Positions 1 to 12,239 of a DNA stretch of 64,000 bases are shown in pieces; position 1 is the first letter of the stretch; every line of letters begins with the position of its first letter. The translations under genes and the position numbers were made by a program. Location: positions 5,208,001 through 5,272,000 of the forward strand of contig NC_063154.1 of NCBI RefSeq assembly GCF_020921035.1, in the 5' to 3' direction. This DNA is from Rhodamnia argentea. Taxonomy: Eukaryota; Streptophyta; Magnoliopsida; Myrtales; Myrtaceae. Under the pieces are notes generated by a model. That model was not told where the DNA came from. It made no database searches and saw only the letters and a list, made by a program, of their open reading frames with translations.

Positions 1-206
1 AGATCATAGAAGAGTCTGATCTTCAATTTCTGCGCGCAGCAAAATAAGCCCTCATGTGGCCCCAAATCATCGTAACTCATGATTTTGCCGATTTGACGGC
101 AGTGATGAATCGGGCTCACATGGATCCGGTGCGGGTCAAGTCGATTTTGTACCATGATTTTCAGCTCTTTCTTACTTGACATTTCGATTTATTGTTTCGT
201 TCCCAG
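1..206. other. Upstream intron or 5' flank of the DUF789 gene
   Basis: No coding exon could be recognised here. The stretch ends in a pyrimidine-rich tract and an AG at 205-206 that fits a splice acceptor for the first visible DUF789 exon. The conserved DUF789 N-terminal segment (a motif like SNLDRFL) is not found in any frame, so the first exon or exons probably lie before the window. Confidence 0.5.
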
Positions 207-3200
207 CCTAATGCGGCAAGCGCAAGCAAGGAGAGACCACAAGAGCAAGAAGAAGACGTCGTGGACTCGTTCCGCCTCAGAGATTTTTGGAAAGCTTACG
301 AGGAGTGGAGTGCTTACGGCGCCGGAGTCCCGATCATGCTGCCTAACGGAGACTCCGTGGTGCAATACTATTTCCCTTCCTTATCGGCAATGCAGATCTT
401 CACTTACAAGAAGTTCGCAGGGCCGCGTCCCGATCTCAAATCTTCCAAGTACGATAAACTGTCTCGAGTATTCAGTAGTTCAGTTCTTGGAACCGAGATG
501 CATTGTTGCATGGCTTTAATGCTTCCTCGGTATCTAAATATCGTAAAATGTTAGAAAGACTCACTTTTCGGGTTCGAGACGGCGACGGTTATTTAGACGA
601 ATGCTTTTACTATATTGTTTTGTGTTTAAAGGAGGTCCGGAGAGGGATCGTCTTCAACTGAGTCCGAGAACGTGACCGTGAACAGTGATGGGAGCAAGAG
701 CAGCTTGGACCCTCCAAGCAATAACTCAAGTAAGCTCCTTCACATTTTTGCAAATTCCAGATGACCCTCTTGCTTAATTACAATTTTGTTTCATCGAAAA
801 TTTGCCAACAGTGTTCGCCGTTTCTCTTTCTTTTTTCCTTTTTTTTTTTTTTTCGGGGGCATTCAGACAATGCTTATGCTAGGCATGAAGGCCCAGAGCG
901 AGTCAAAGAGTATCACGGCGAACTGTACTGCCAATACAATGAGATACTGAACCCGTATAGTCGAGCCCCCCTAAGCGTGAAGGTAAATTCGTCCCAGTAT
1001 TGCGGGAGTCTCGTATTCGATTGCGAGATCGGATTGAATCTAATCTTTCAAATCTGATTTTGTGTACGATGAATTGTTTTGGGACTAGATCAAAGAACTG
1101 GCACAGAAGTATCCCTGCTTGACTACTTTCCGGAGCACCGACCTCACTCCACACAGCTGGGTGGCCGTTGCTTGGTAATGCTTTAGTAACTTTCCTCTGA
1201 ATTGTCAAAGAATTTAGGGGAAAAAACAGCTGCTGATTTGACAGATCTTTCTGATCTATCCCTCTCTTCTCTAACTAAAGGAAGATTAGCTCGATTCCGG
1301 CCAAGATTCGCTGATTGACGTTGTCCCTTTTAGGTACCCGATCATTCAGATACCCGTGATGAGAAACCGAAAGGAATTATCTGCATCTTTCCTTACTTAC
1401 CACATGCTGTCATGGTCTCCTCAAGGTCTGTTCTAAGCATTCCCACTACATCACAACCTTCTCCTACTTGTCCTTTGAATCCATATCTGTTCTTGTTCTT
1501 CGTTTGTGCAACTTTCTTTATGCAAAGCTTGTGACCTGGTTAGCTAATTTACAATGTTGATGCACCCCGTAACGAACCTAGGAGGGGAATTTTCATTAGT
1601 GCATGCTAGAATGAACACCACCTAGATATTGGAATACCAATTTCAGACGGCGGCGACTGAACTGAGAAAGAAAATGGGAATCGACCGATTCCGAGGGACG
1701 ACATTTGGTAGTGGACATGAAGATCAATGGAATATAAGCTTAGTGTCCTATAACGGAAATTCCTTTCTTGGTTATTTGGCTAAGATCAAGTCCTAGACAA
1801 GTACCACTCTTGTAGCAAAGTTCCAAGATAGGGGTTTGAGCCAACTCAGGTGAACATGAAGGGAGAAAAAGAGACAATTAACCGACAATTGCGTTCCAAT
1901 AAACTATTTAAGATATATCAACATACAAAACAATCCAAATTTTTATGAATGGCGTTGAACATTGTTCAATGCTTGAGAAAGTCGAGCATTATACGATGGT
2001 CCTTCACAACTATTGCATTTGGACTATCAACGAAGGGCCGCTATCTAGAAACTTAACCGCACCATGGGGAGAAAGACATCTTTTCTCCCATTCATCAAGG
2101 AGTGTTGCTAATGAGCAGACTTCGATCAGTTCCAAGATTTAAAGAAGATTCTCTCCTCATCAAGAGGTAGGCTTGAAGAAGATTTCTTGGAAAGACGGTT
2201 CCCAGGGCGACTTAGTCGGCTCAGAAAGGAAAGAAGGATGATAGAATGGACATTTTGCGCTGCTTCGCTAGAGGTACAAATCAACCTATCACCTCTGCTA
2301 GCCCCGCCTACATCTTGACCACTGTCCAACTTTGGGCCAATTCCCCCACGAAAGGAGGGATGGATAGGCTAGAGTCGAGATGTGATTTCCACACCAGGAT
2401 CAAGGCGGCAGGAGTCAATCGTGAATCCGTTTCATCGCCTTTCTTAATCATTAAATGTCCATCCAATCACACGTAATATGGGAGGATAGAAAAGCTTCAA
2501 TACCTAACACGCTACTTTTGTGCATGATTGACGGTAATTTAGCCAAATAGGCTATGTCAAAGATGAATAATTTCTCTTAGGTTGCATACTCTCCAAATTT
2601 GAACCTTCACGAACTGAATCTATTGCATTTAATTAACAATCACCAGCTTCTCGGATTCCTCAGGCAATCCGACTCCGGTTTGCTTCTCAGATTCCTCATG
2701 CAATCCGACTCCAGAAAAAGGGAAGTCCAATAAAGATGGAGGGGTATCTCATCAATCACTAGGTTGCAATCAAGAGGACAATTACGGGGATGTATCCCTC
2801 GCTTGCTTGTCTGGCTTGAAAGGACAAGGACTTAACCTCGTTTGACCCTCCGAAGCATATAAATCCACCATAATGCAAGAGCGCTCACATTTTTTGATTA
2901 ACTCTTTCACTTGAATTTCCAAATCCGTATCGCTCCTAGCTACCTTTCCTTTGGACCCTTTGCCAGCTTATAAGTGGATTCAAACCACTGGCAATAGGAT
3001 TTTCAATCCTTTGGTCTAACCAGCGCCTCTACAGGCAGTTGCCAACTAAGAAGGTCCTTTGAATAAATGGATTCACAAAAATGGAGTAGATTAAGGTTTT
3101 TGTGATGACAAATTAGTGCTTTCCTCTTAAACTTGACCTTTCCTTTACTTTATCAAGATGACCCAATACAGTGAGTGGAATCTACCAAGCTGGAGCATAG

Positions 3201-6200
3201 TAAGGCGAGGCAATTTCCGATGAAGTGGTGAAATGCATTTTCTCCGAGGATCCTACTCTATTAGAAAATCCAAAGAAACTTCTAAAGCTATCAATCATCT
3301 TCATATTTTCTAATTATTCAACATGACATGTACAATTTAGATGGTGATGAAGGATAATGTATGAATCTATCATGACATGGAAACGAGTCCTTGATGCCCT
3401 TTCCAAAAATAGATAATGTCGTATCTAATTGTATAAAGGCAGACGCAAATCTATGAATAGGAGATGTTGTATGAGTATCTACAAGTCTCATCAACAGGCT
3501 CCAAGCACGTTGAAAATTCGGCCTTGAGTCGCTCCACAAAGGCAAAAAACTCCAAATCTTACCATATGTTGAAAGCATTGAACAATTGCTAGCCAAATTT
3601 CCAACTATAGCCTCTTTCACAACCACTTTCTTTCATGATACTACAATAGATTTATACCGATAAGGCCTTGGAAAAAAGCCTAATGAAAATTGCTCTCTTA
3701 ATTGAATGCCTTAATAATGTATAATGACATTCAAGAACATGATTTCTTTCGACTGTCGTCAACTCATCTTGATTGTTTCTTAAATTGCACCACTCTAGTG
3801 TAATTGTCAAGAAGAGATCATTCCATTATGGAGGATTTTTATAGAGGATTGAAGACAAGAAAGATGGCCATGGGCGGACAACATCAAAATAGAGCAAGAT
3901 AATAGCACTACATTCAAATGTGCTACAAAGAAATCAAGAGCCTTGTATTGCTTAAGAGATCGGAATTCATTACTTCTACTAATATTTCATGGAGAAATCT
4001 CTCTACCCCTATTTTTATCTATATGTGGAAACTATCAAGTTGGAGTACAGTAAGCGTAGGCACTGAGGATCCTACTCTATAAAGCAATTGAAAACATTTC
4101 CAAACTGACCGTTATCTTCATACTATCTAGTTATTTAACAAGACGTGCACAATGTAGATGTCAATAAAGGACAAATACCTAAACCCATCATGGCGTGAGA
4201 ATAAGTCCTATGGTAATTCTTTCTAGACTTTGAATTTGTGGGCTGAAGGCATTTGTACAATTGCTAGCCAAGCTTCAAACTATAATCACTTTCTTTCCTT
4301 ACGCTGTAATAGATTCATACAAAGGTCTGATGATGAGCCTAAGAATCAATGTTGCTCCCTTAATACGCTTAGCAAACTCAAATGCACCAGTGTCAGAAAT
4401 AAGATAGTGTTTAGTTCAAAATGGAACTCTTAATTTCTAAAGACACTGAAAATAAACTTAAGCAACTTGTGCAACAGTGATGAAAACATCACCATCGAAC
4501 ACATTGATTGAGGCACATCCACTAAGGTAGCTTTTGAATGAGACCTGCCACTGATAGGTGCCATCGCTACTCAAATGGGTGTACCTGGAATGGACTTCTG
4601 ATCTCTAAAAGGATCTGCTATAGCTGCTCGATCTCTATCAAAGACTTTGGATCTCTCTCTCTACTTCTTGTAATCGTAACATTCAAGAGCAAGATTTCAC
4701 TTGATGGTCCTCAACTCGACTTGATGCTTCGTTAAATCACGGCCACTATAGTCTATTTGCCAATACAAAACGATCTCATTGTCCAAGCAGTAGTAGATCG
4801 AAGACAAGAAATAGCCATGTGGGGACTTCATCCCAATATAACCCATTCGAAGGAATAGCCTTATATTGCTTGAACGTCTTAAGAGATTGAAACTCATTCC
4901 TTCTACAAGATTTATCAATGAATCTCAATACTTCTATTGAAACCTATTGATTGGCTTAACTAACCTGAAGCACGACAAAGGGAATTTCCAGTAAACCCTA
5001 CTTTATAAAAAACGTTGGACGACCAATTTAAAACTATCCATTATCACGAAAATGTATCATTTTATTTTTGTAAACTAATTAAGTTTGTATTTTATATTAA
5101 TAATTTTTTTTCAGGTTTTACCTTTTTTTTTTATTGCTGACTGGACTTCACCAGAGCCACATCAGCTTCAAATGTTAATTAAATAATGCCATGTCAGATT
5201 TCCGGCAATGTATATAGGAGTTGGCATCGAAACGATCGTTTTTTAAAAAATTTGGCACTTAAGTGATCCGAATGAAACTTTTGGTACCAAAATGATCTCC
5301 GTATACAATTTTTGGCACCGATAATGTGCTTTTCCCCTAATATCATAAGTATTTTTCAATCCAATTCACAAGTGAATTTGTTATTCAAGGGTCAAAATTG
5401 GTACATTAATTGATTTGAATGGTGAAACCTTGTAAGGATAGAACTTATGCAATAAAAGAAGCAACCCCGAGGGTATAGACATTAAGATCACCGCTAATGT
5501 CTATACAATTATATGCATGATCACAACAACTTGTCGCTTGACAAGGGACACTGTACCAAGTAATCATTTATAAGAAAACTTCTTTGCAAAGTTGAACATG
5601 ATCTAGTGTGCAAGCAGCAATGAATATGTCGTTTGGAAGGACTTCTTCTTGTGAATGTCTAAGTGTTAGAAGTAGGAATTCTGCTTTTGAATGTCTAAGC
5701 GCGATGATCACGGATGTCTTTAGTGGAAACTTTGAGTCAAAATTTTGGGGTCTCTTTTGTTCATGCAGAAAAGGTGAAGAAAGTTATTCCAGTGCTATTA
5801 GTGAAGGAAAGTTTGGTCACTGAAAGTCCATGTTCGGTTGTTGAAGTCCGTCTTTAATCAACAGTGCTGTCCAACAATTGCAAATGTGTATTAAGAAAAG
5901 CAACCTAATGATGAAAAGATACAGTAATTAATTACACATTTTAACTACTCAAAGTCGTTCTTCACATAGTTCCATTGATTAACAAGGAGAACTGATGTAC
6001 AAACTTTCTGGACAAATGATAGTGATGAAAATTCAATACCCATCGTCATATCCTCAAGCTTTAGAGGTAAAACATTTGTCCTAGTAGATGTGTACAATGT
6101 AGCAACAAATTTCGGTTTTGTTGCTGAGTATATCTTTTACTTGCAGTGCCTCAGACACTCTTTATCTTTAGTTCTTACGTCCAGCCAACTACTTTTTATT

Positions 6201-7484
6201 TATCCATAGTGAAGAACTGCTAAAATTAAAAGTTCTGCTCTATTGCTTAATCCATCTTTATAGTGAGATCGTAGATGTAGTAACAACCATTATTTCGATC
6301 TTCGTCTTCCGGAGTGCCTATAGTTTTCTCTCCAATTTTATGAGAAATATCTGCTTGAAGGAAATTTCACCATCATCTACATCTTTAGCAATACACCGAA
6401 TTTTTATATGTTAAGGGATTATAACAGGCATGATGTGCTCATGACTCTCAATATAGTAAGAATCTTTAGTTTCATATCCAACAGATCTTCCAAAGCCCAC
6501 CTATTTGAAAAATCTGCACCATATATGAGTTTTAACCATATATGGTTAAGTACTCTAGGTTTCAAAAATGATGCATCGACATTGTAATTTAATCGATCAA
6601 ATTTGGATATCTTCGATATGATTGCAGTCATGTCTAGGGCCTAATGAATATGAGAGGTTTCAATAAAACTACTTTGGGTTGTGAAAGACCAGCTCAGTAG
6701 CTTACGATAGTTGATTTTTAAGGAGACGACATTGACAAACTACATATTTTTTTTATCGGGTGAACAGTTCAAGCATGCATTATCTTCTCACGGATCAAAA
6801 TGATCCCAAGCATGCTTTTTAGCATATGTTCGTTTGCCAGTTGAAGTTTTCTTGAAATTGTAGTTGTAATTAGAAGATCCTTTCTGTTATAGGTGAATCA
6901 AGTTAACTGTACATCAACTTACCGCATCCATTGCCCATATTTGAAGTAGTAGATGCACACAGCCTCATTGTAATAATCTTTTTCTTATGTGCTAGAAGAT
7001 CATATTTAATTTATACATGAATGTCATTTAGCTTTGAGATGTTTAAATCATGATTAACAGTACAAGCATGTGATCCCTACATGTTTAACGTGTTCATTTT
7101 CTTTTCACCCGGTATATATGTCCTCCTTGGTATATGATCTACCAATTATTTGCAAGTTCATATAGGTCTATTTCTCAAGGAATGTCATTGACAATTCGAT
7201 GTTCAGGTCTGGTAAAGGTCATTCCAGAAGACAATCAGAGAATCGAATCCATTGTTCCACCAAGAAGAGAAAGCAAAGTCCTCACAAATGGAGAATGTAA
7301 GTATGAGATCGGGATTCCTCCATTTGCAATGAGCACATATAAGATGAATGGAGTGTTTTGGGTCAATCCTAAGACGCTTGATCGGGAGATGATGGTTTCC
7401 TACCAGCGTGCTGCTTGGTTCTGGTTAAGAGAACACAATTTTAGTCATCATGACTATAACTTCTTCGTGTCTCATGGTATATGA
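207..7484 (+). CDS. DUF789 family protein, 5'-truncated by the window edge
   Basis: Exons: 207-448, 632-729, 867-982, 1089-1174, 1334-1425, 7207-7484; all junctions are GT-AG and in phase, giving 303 residues plus a TGA stop. The family hallmark is clear: [17 protein letters not shown], then [17 protein letters not shown], then [41 protein letters not shown], and a C-terminal segment with [13 protein letters not shown] and HHDYNFF. DUF789 proteins are plant proteins of unknown biochemical role. The linker after the first domain block is Ser/Asn-rich and probably disordered. The start codon is not in view; a Met at 192 is in frame but sits before the likely acceptor. The last intron (1426-7206) is unusually long. 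Family assignment is secure; function is unknown. Confidence 0.88.
3150..4985. repeat. Two diverged direct repeat copies inside the long DUF789 intron
   Basis: The segments around 3150-4020 and 4020-4985 share several blocks in the same order. Both have a line on an element near a shared string gatcctactctat, a block reading like tcaacatgacatgtacaat / taacaagacgtgcacaat, a block around tagatcgaagacaagaaa / gaggattgaagacaagaaa, and a block like gaattcattacttctac / gaaactcattccttctac. A shorter third trace starts at about 4986 (ccctactttata). No open reading frame, terminal repeat or target duplication was recognised, so the source is unknown. It could be the remains of an old tandem or retroelement insertion. 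Confidence 0.55.
5120..5338. mobile_element. Terminal fragment related to the 8608-10355 Mutator-type element
   Basis: The run of phrases ttggcacttaagtgatcc, ttggtaccaaaatgatc and ttggcaccgataatgtgc followed by cttttcccc parallels the right terminus of the element at 8608-10355 (ggcactcaagtgagc, ttatggcactcccagtg, cttatccc). The phrase gccatgtcagatttccgg also matches gccacgtcagatttttca there. Only one end was recognised, so this is probably a decayed or solo terminus inside the DUF789 intron. Confidence 0.45.
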
Positions 7485-8607
7485 TAAATATACAGCTTTA
7501 AGTCCTGTCTCACCGTGTCAACTACCTGGCTCATCTATACCTTCTCAAAGGTGTTTTTCCAAGGAATGAAGATGTTTCTTAAGGATTTCAAGCAGAGCAC
7601 AATCACCAAACCCTATTAAGCTAAGCTCATACCTAGAGAGAAACATTTGAACTCTCGTGTATCTATTGTTTATTTGCTTCTACAACTGAATTCTGCCGAT
7701 GTGTTGAGTTGGATTTCTTTCCCATCTATTTTGCCTCTTACATCTTATCCTGCAAGTAGCTGTGCCTGTGCTTGATTTCAACGTTGACATATTGCCTTTT
7801 GATTCTTACAGTATCGAAGGTTTATCTATACCTCATCTTGGTATTGCCTGGTGTGATAAATAGCAGATCTACACGTAGTAGGTGGATTAGTACATCTATC
7901 TTTCCTTTTGCATTTCCAATATAACAATGACACGACATAGGAGGAATGAAAACGGGAAAGAGTCATGTCTGACATTGTGAAGCTTCCGGTCAACCAAGGA
8001 AGACAGTAATAAGCGAACCCTAAAGTAAACTGTCTACATATTTGGGCAAATGATGTCTATATCTGATGCGAAGATATAGAACTAGGGGTTTATTATCATA
8101 AATACATATGATAGGCGTCTTTGCTGAAGAAGGAAAGATTTTTTTCCAGGCCAAGAGCAGTTATTGAGATGGTACAGGAAAATTAGAAATCCTGGTACAA
8201 GGACGCACACATACTTGCTATCTTTTGCTATCTTATACAAAAGCTTTTAGACAGTAATGAAATCAGTGCGAAGATTTGGGACCTTCTGTATAATAATTTA
8301 CACGTGTGAATCTGTAGCCCTCTGGGTTTTAACCCATGCTAGTCTAATGATACTTCAAGTGTAAGCAAGCCATATTTGTCAATCACATTTATGTCCAAAA
8401 CTTACATGCATTAGTCTTGTTACATAAAGAGCGAATCATTATGATGAATATCAGGCCCAAATTTTACTGACTAGGGAAGGGCTAGACAAATTGGTCCAAG
8501 ACTTTCATGTTTAAGGAGCAGTTTTTCTTATTTTGGCAAAACAGAAAAAGAGATGACTCTGGTGTATGAAAAGCTGGAAATGTATAATCAATGACTGGAT
8601 GAAAGTA
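7485..8607. other. Intergenic, 3' flank of the DUF789 gene
   Basis: This stretch holds only short, unrelated reading frames and AT-rich DNA. It would contain the 3' untranslated region of the DUF789 gene. No clear polyadenylation signal, RNA gene or repeat was identified. Confidence 0.5.
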
Positions 8608-8879
8608 GAGATAAGTACATCGGAAGTGCCATAACTTTTGTACGGCTTTCACTTGAGCGTCATAACTTTTTTTTTCCGCTTACTTAAGTGCTACATTAGA
8701 GCAAAATTATTTACATGAGTGCCATTTCCGACAAATCATCTTACGTGGATCTTTTATTATTATTTTATTTATTTTTCAGTGCCACATGAAATTTTTCAAT
8801 ATTTTTTGGAATTATTTTTTTTATATTTTAAATTTAATTTTAATTTTTTAACATTTTCTAGAGAGAAAAAAAACGCTTG

Positions 8880-9270
8880 AATTTCCCCCTTGGCCGGTGA
8901 GGTCTCCGGTGACGCTTGCCGGCTACAACCTGATCGCCCAAGGGCGAGGGCCGCGACCGCCCTAGGTGATGACCGTCGCGGCCCCGGCGGCTATAAGGGA
9001 GGGTGCAAAGGCTCTCGCCAAATCTAGTGAGGGCCGTTGCGGCCTCACCGGCCGTGGTCGAGGGGGCTTCGTCAGCTGCGAGCAAGGGCGCGACGACCCT
9101 CGCCAAGTCCGGGCGAGGCCGACGGGGCCTCGAGAGCCCTCGCCCAAATCTGGAGAGGGCGCAGCCGCCAAGGCCGCAACAGCCGTCGCCCACGGCCATC
9201 GCGGCCCCCCGGCCAAAAGCGAGATGGCCCTCACCCCTGGGCTAGCTAGTGACCCTCTTTGTCCAAGAGA
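8880..9270. repeat. GC-rich transposon core
   Basis: A strongly GC-rich block in AT-rich surroundings. It is made of recurring phrases such as ggcgagggccgc, ccaagtccgggcgagg and ggccaaaagcgag. Overlapping reading frames on both strands are composition artefacts. Similar blocks recur near 13560-13790, 31890-31985, 45085-45200, 58840-58995 and 59865-59950, mostly inside elements with AT-rich arms. Confidence 0.6.
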
Positions 9271-9274
9271 AAGA

Positions 9275-10092
9275 TGTTGGAATATATAAATATTAGGGTT
9301 AATACCATGGAAAACCCCAAATTGGTACACTTGTGACAAATTTATCCCAAATTATTTTTTTGACCACAAAAAACTCCAAACTGGTACACCTGTGACAAAT
9401 TTACCCTAATTTGGTACACATGTGACAAATTTACCCTCCGTTAATTTTCATTAAATTTAACCGTCAAATTGTTGATTTAGTGATACGTGATAGTTGATGG
9501 GTATACCAATATGGGGTTTTGACCATCCTGTTTGTCGCGATTTATCAATTTGAGGTTTTTCATGATATTAAATCAATTTAGCGGGGGGTGAATTTGTCAC
9601 ATGTGTACCAATTTGGGGTATTTAGTGGTCAAAAGAATTAGTTTAGGGTAAATTTGTCACAAATATACCAGTTTAGGATTTTTGGTGGTCAAAAAAATAA
9701 TTTGGGGTAAATTTGTCACAAATGTACCGGTTTAGGGTTTTTCGTGGTAAAAAAAATAGTTCGAGGTAAATTTGTCACATGTGTACCGGTTTAGGGTTTT
9801 TCATGGTATTAACCCTAAATATTAAACCACATATTCTTCTATCAGCTCAAGTTTTTAGAACAGTTGGTTGTGGTCCTATCAAATCTTTCATGGTATCAGA
9901 GCACGAAGTCCTAAATTCAAATATTTCTAGGTCTCTATTTGCCTCCCCAATGAATATTTCCCCGCTTAGTACTATGCAAAAAGTCCAAACTAAACGTGAG
10001 GGGGAATGTTTGAATATATAAATATTAAACCACGCCTTCTTCTATCAGCTTAAGCTTTTAGAACAGTTGACTATAGTCCTATCAAATCTTTA
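9275..10092 (+). mobile_element. Miniature LTR retroelement (TRIM-like)
   Basis: The left terminal repeat starts TGTTGGAATATATAAATATT, is interrupted by a Mutator-type element at 9296-9815, and resumes at 9825 to end in TCTTTCA at 9890. The right terminal repeat is 10007-10092 (TGTTTGAATATATAAATATT...). Without the insertion each repeat is about 86 bp. The left repeat is followed by TGGTATCAGAGC (9891-9902), the usual primer-binding site complementary to plant initiator methionine tRNA. A purine tract (gtgagggggaa) precedes the right repeat. The 100-bp interior encodes nothing. No clean 5-bp target duplication was recognised. Confidence 0.8.
9296..9815. mobile_element. Mutator-type element, family GGGTTAATACC, copy 1
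   Basis: Inverted termini begin GGGTTAATACCATG and extend through tandem units of about 60-70 bp of the type ggtacacNtgtgacaaattt and taccccaaactattttttt. The element is flanked by a perfect 9-bp duplication TAAATATTA (9287-9295 and 9816-9824). It has inserted in the left terminal repeat of the miniature retroelement. It has no coding capacity. Confidence 0.9.
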
Positions 10093-10622
10093 GAGAAAAA
10101 CAGAAAAAAAAAAAACTAAACAAAAAGAAAATTTTCAAAATAACTAAAAATAAAAATCAAAATCAAAAAAATTACTTCGATGATGCCACGTCAGATTTTT
10201 CAACATCCACGTAAGATTTATGGCGGGGCAAATCGGTGATGACACTTAGCTGATCGTGTTTTCAAATTTGTGGCACTCAAGTGAGCAAAAAAAAAAGTTA
10301 TGGCAATGAAGTAAACACCGTACACAAGTTATGGCACTCCCAGTGTACTTATCCCGATAAAAGCATAGAACTTCTCAGTAAGTAAGACCATAGTGAGCGA
10401 CATTCATGTAAGAACCAGGGATTCTGAAGAGATGAATCAGCCTCGTCATGTCACTACGTAATTTGACTTCCCATTCTTCAACGAAACTCCAATGCTCTTA
10501 GTTGGCAATTGACTTGCAATCAAAATCCACTTTCCAAAACCAGGACTTTTGACCTATGTGCTCCAGCCAAGTTGTAAGAATGTACATAGAGCATGGATCA
10601 TCTAACAATAATCACATATAAA

Positions 10623-12203
10623 TCAAATCTTAAAGTACTTATATCCATACTCTGGATTGGTCATCCCTTCTTCCCAGTCACCCATGCGCCGACCACCAAA
10701 AACAATTTGCTGAATGCCCGAGTACCTGTTGAAACAGAGACCATGATCAATGACTTATTGAACGTAAAAAATGAAAGTGCTAATAAGTTCCTACGATTTT
10801 CCAGAATCCTTCTTTCTTCCAGTAGCTTGAGACTTACTCTGAGCTTAATACTGTCAAGCAGTTTAGGAGTACATCAACAGCAAAGTAATCAGAGGTACCG
10901 AGGTCTACCCTGCACGACAGATTGAAAGAATTTTTTTCCAATGAAAAAATCTTCAGAGAGAGACAAAAGTAGAGAAAGAAACCCAAGCGTCTCTAAACCA
11001 CGTACCAAAAACGACCCCAGTTGTCCTGGAACTCCACATCACCAATATCATGGAATGATGATGGTATCACCTTTGCACCCTTGTCAGCATCATAGAGAGG
11101 ATCATAGTCCATCGACATATTTGCCAGCTACAACAGTTACGATTTTAGTGGAACTTCTCTTACAAGCATGCTATTAGCCAAACATGATAAAGAAAAAAGG
11201 TCATGGTGAACATTGAAAGGATGCCATTTTCCGAAAAGTCTAAACAAATCAACTACCCAGTTTTCAGCTTCTCTCACACACGCACACTGATTTGGTATTG
11301 GCAAGAGAGAAGGTTGGCCATGCTATGTTCTTTAAACTCCAGTTTGAGCTTATCTTGAGCCCATATAAGCATATTCTTTCGATGATTGATGCCCAAAAAT
11401 GTCACTACAATTGTAGAATAAGATATTTATATAAGGAAGTACTCCAACCTGCATATTAGAAGAATTGAAGGCACCCAGGCGCCCCATGACATACCATGAT
11501 TGAATAACCTGCATATGGGTCCTCATAAACAAGCTGCAAGTAGAAGTATGAAGAAACAAAAGAACAAACAGATAGTACTCAACCAATTTTAGAAGATGGC
11601 GGAATAGAATGTTAAACCATTAACCTACACTTCCAATTAGATCAACCTCCCTGTCTGATGGAGATCCATAGAGTTCAAACCATATGTAAGATTCAGCAGG
11701 ATTGAAACTGCACATCAAGACAAAACAGAAATCATTAGAAGAAAGAAGGTAACGCAATTCACCTAAAGTGAGAGGTGCCAAAGAAAACCTGATTTATGAG
11801 TGGGGAAAATGTACTACCCCACGCAGACTAATGCAAAGTATCATCCTTCAGGTATACTCATTTTCGTGATTCAATACAAGCTAGTATAGTAAAGGAAAAT
11901 GACATACATGGTCTCTAGAAAGTAGAATTGTACTGAAAAAATAAATTGGGATACAAGTGAAACGACATAACTGGAGGTGAGATACCGAAATATTATAGCA
12001 AAGCTAGATACTGCAGCCACTGCTAGAACAATCAAAAGTAAGATGCAACAAATTAATATAGGTACTTCTGACAACAAGGATCTCATCGTTTACTCGTAAA
12101 CATGGCGGTGCTGCATAACTACAGATTTGAGCAGTAATTGTTACCAATGACTTCTGAAATGGCCCAAGTTTGACATGAACACGGTCCCCATTGTGGCATG
12201 AAC

Positions 12204-12239
<36 letters not shown>

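Larger units (their letters stand above)
8608..10355. mobile_element. Non-autonomous Mutator-like element with long inverted termini
   Basis: The left end GATAAGTACATCGGAAGTGC and the reverse complement of the right end (GATAAGTACACTGGGAGTGC) match, and similarity continues for about 150 bp: CCATAACTT, then an A/T run, then blocks like CACTTGAGTG and a conserved ACGTGGAT-type block. Flanks GATGAAAGTA (8598-8607) and GATAAAAGCA (10356-10365) agree at 8 of 10 positions, as expected for an aged 9-10 bp target duplication. It has no transposase. It holds a GC-rich core (8880-9270) and a nested retroelement (9275-10092). Confidence 0.75.

Noticed and set aside
8858-9339. Overlapping open frames of 70-125 codons on both strands
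   Set aside because: They lie in the GC-rich transposon core, overlap in five frames and encode only Ala/Arg/Pro/Gly-rich sequence.
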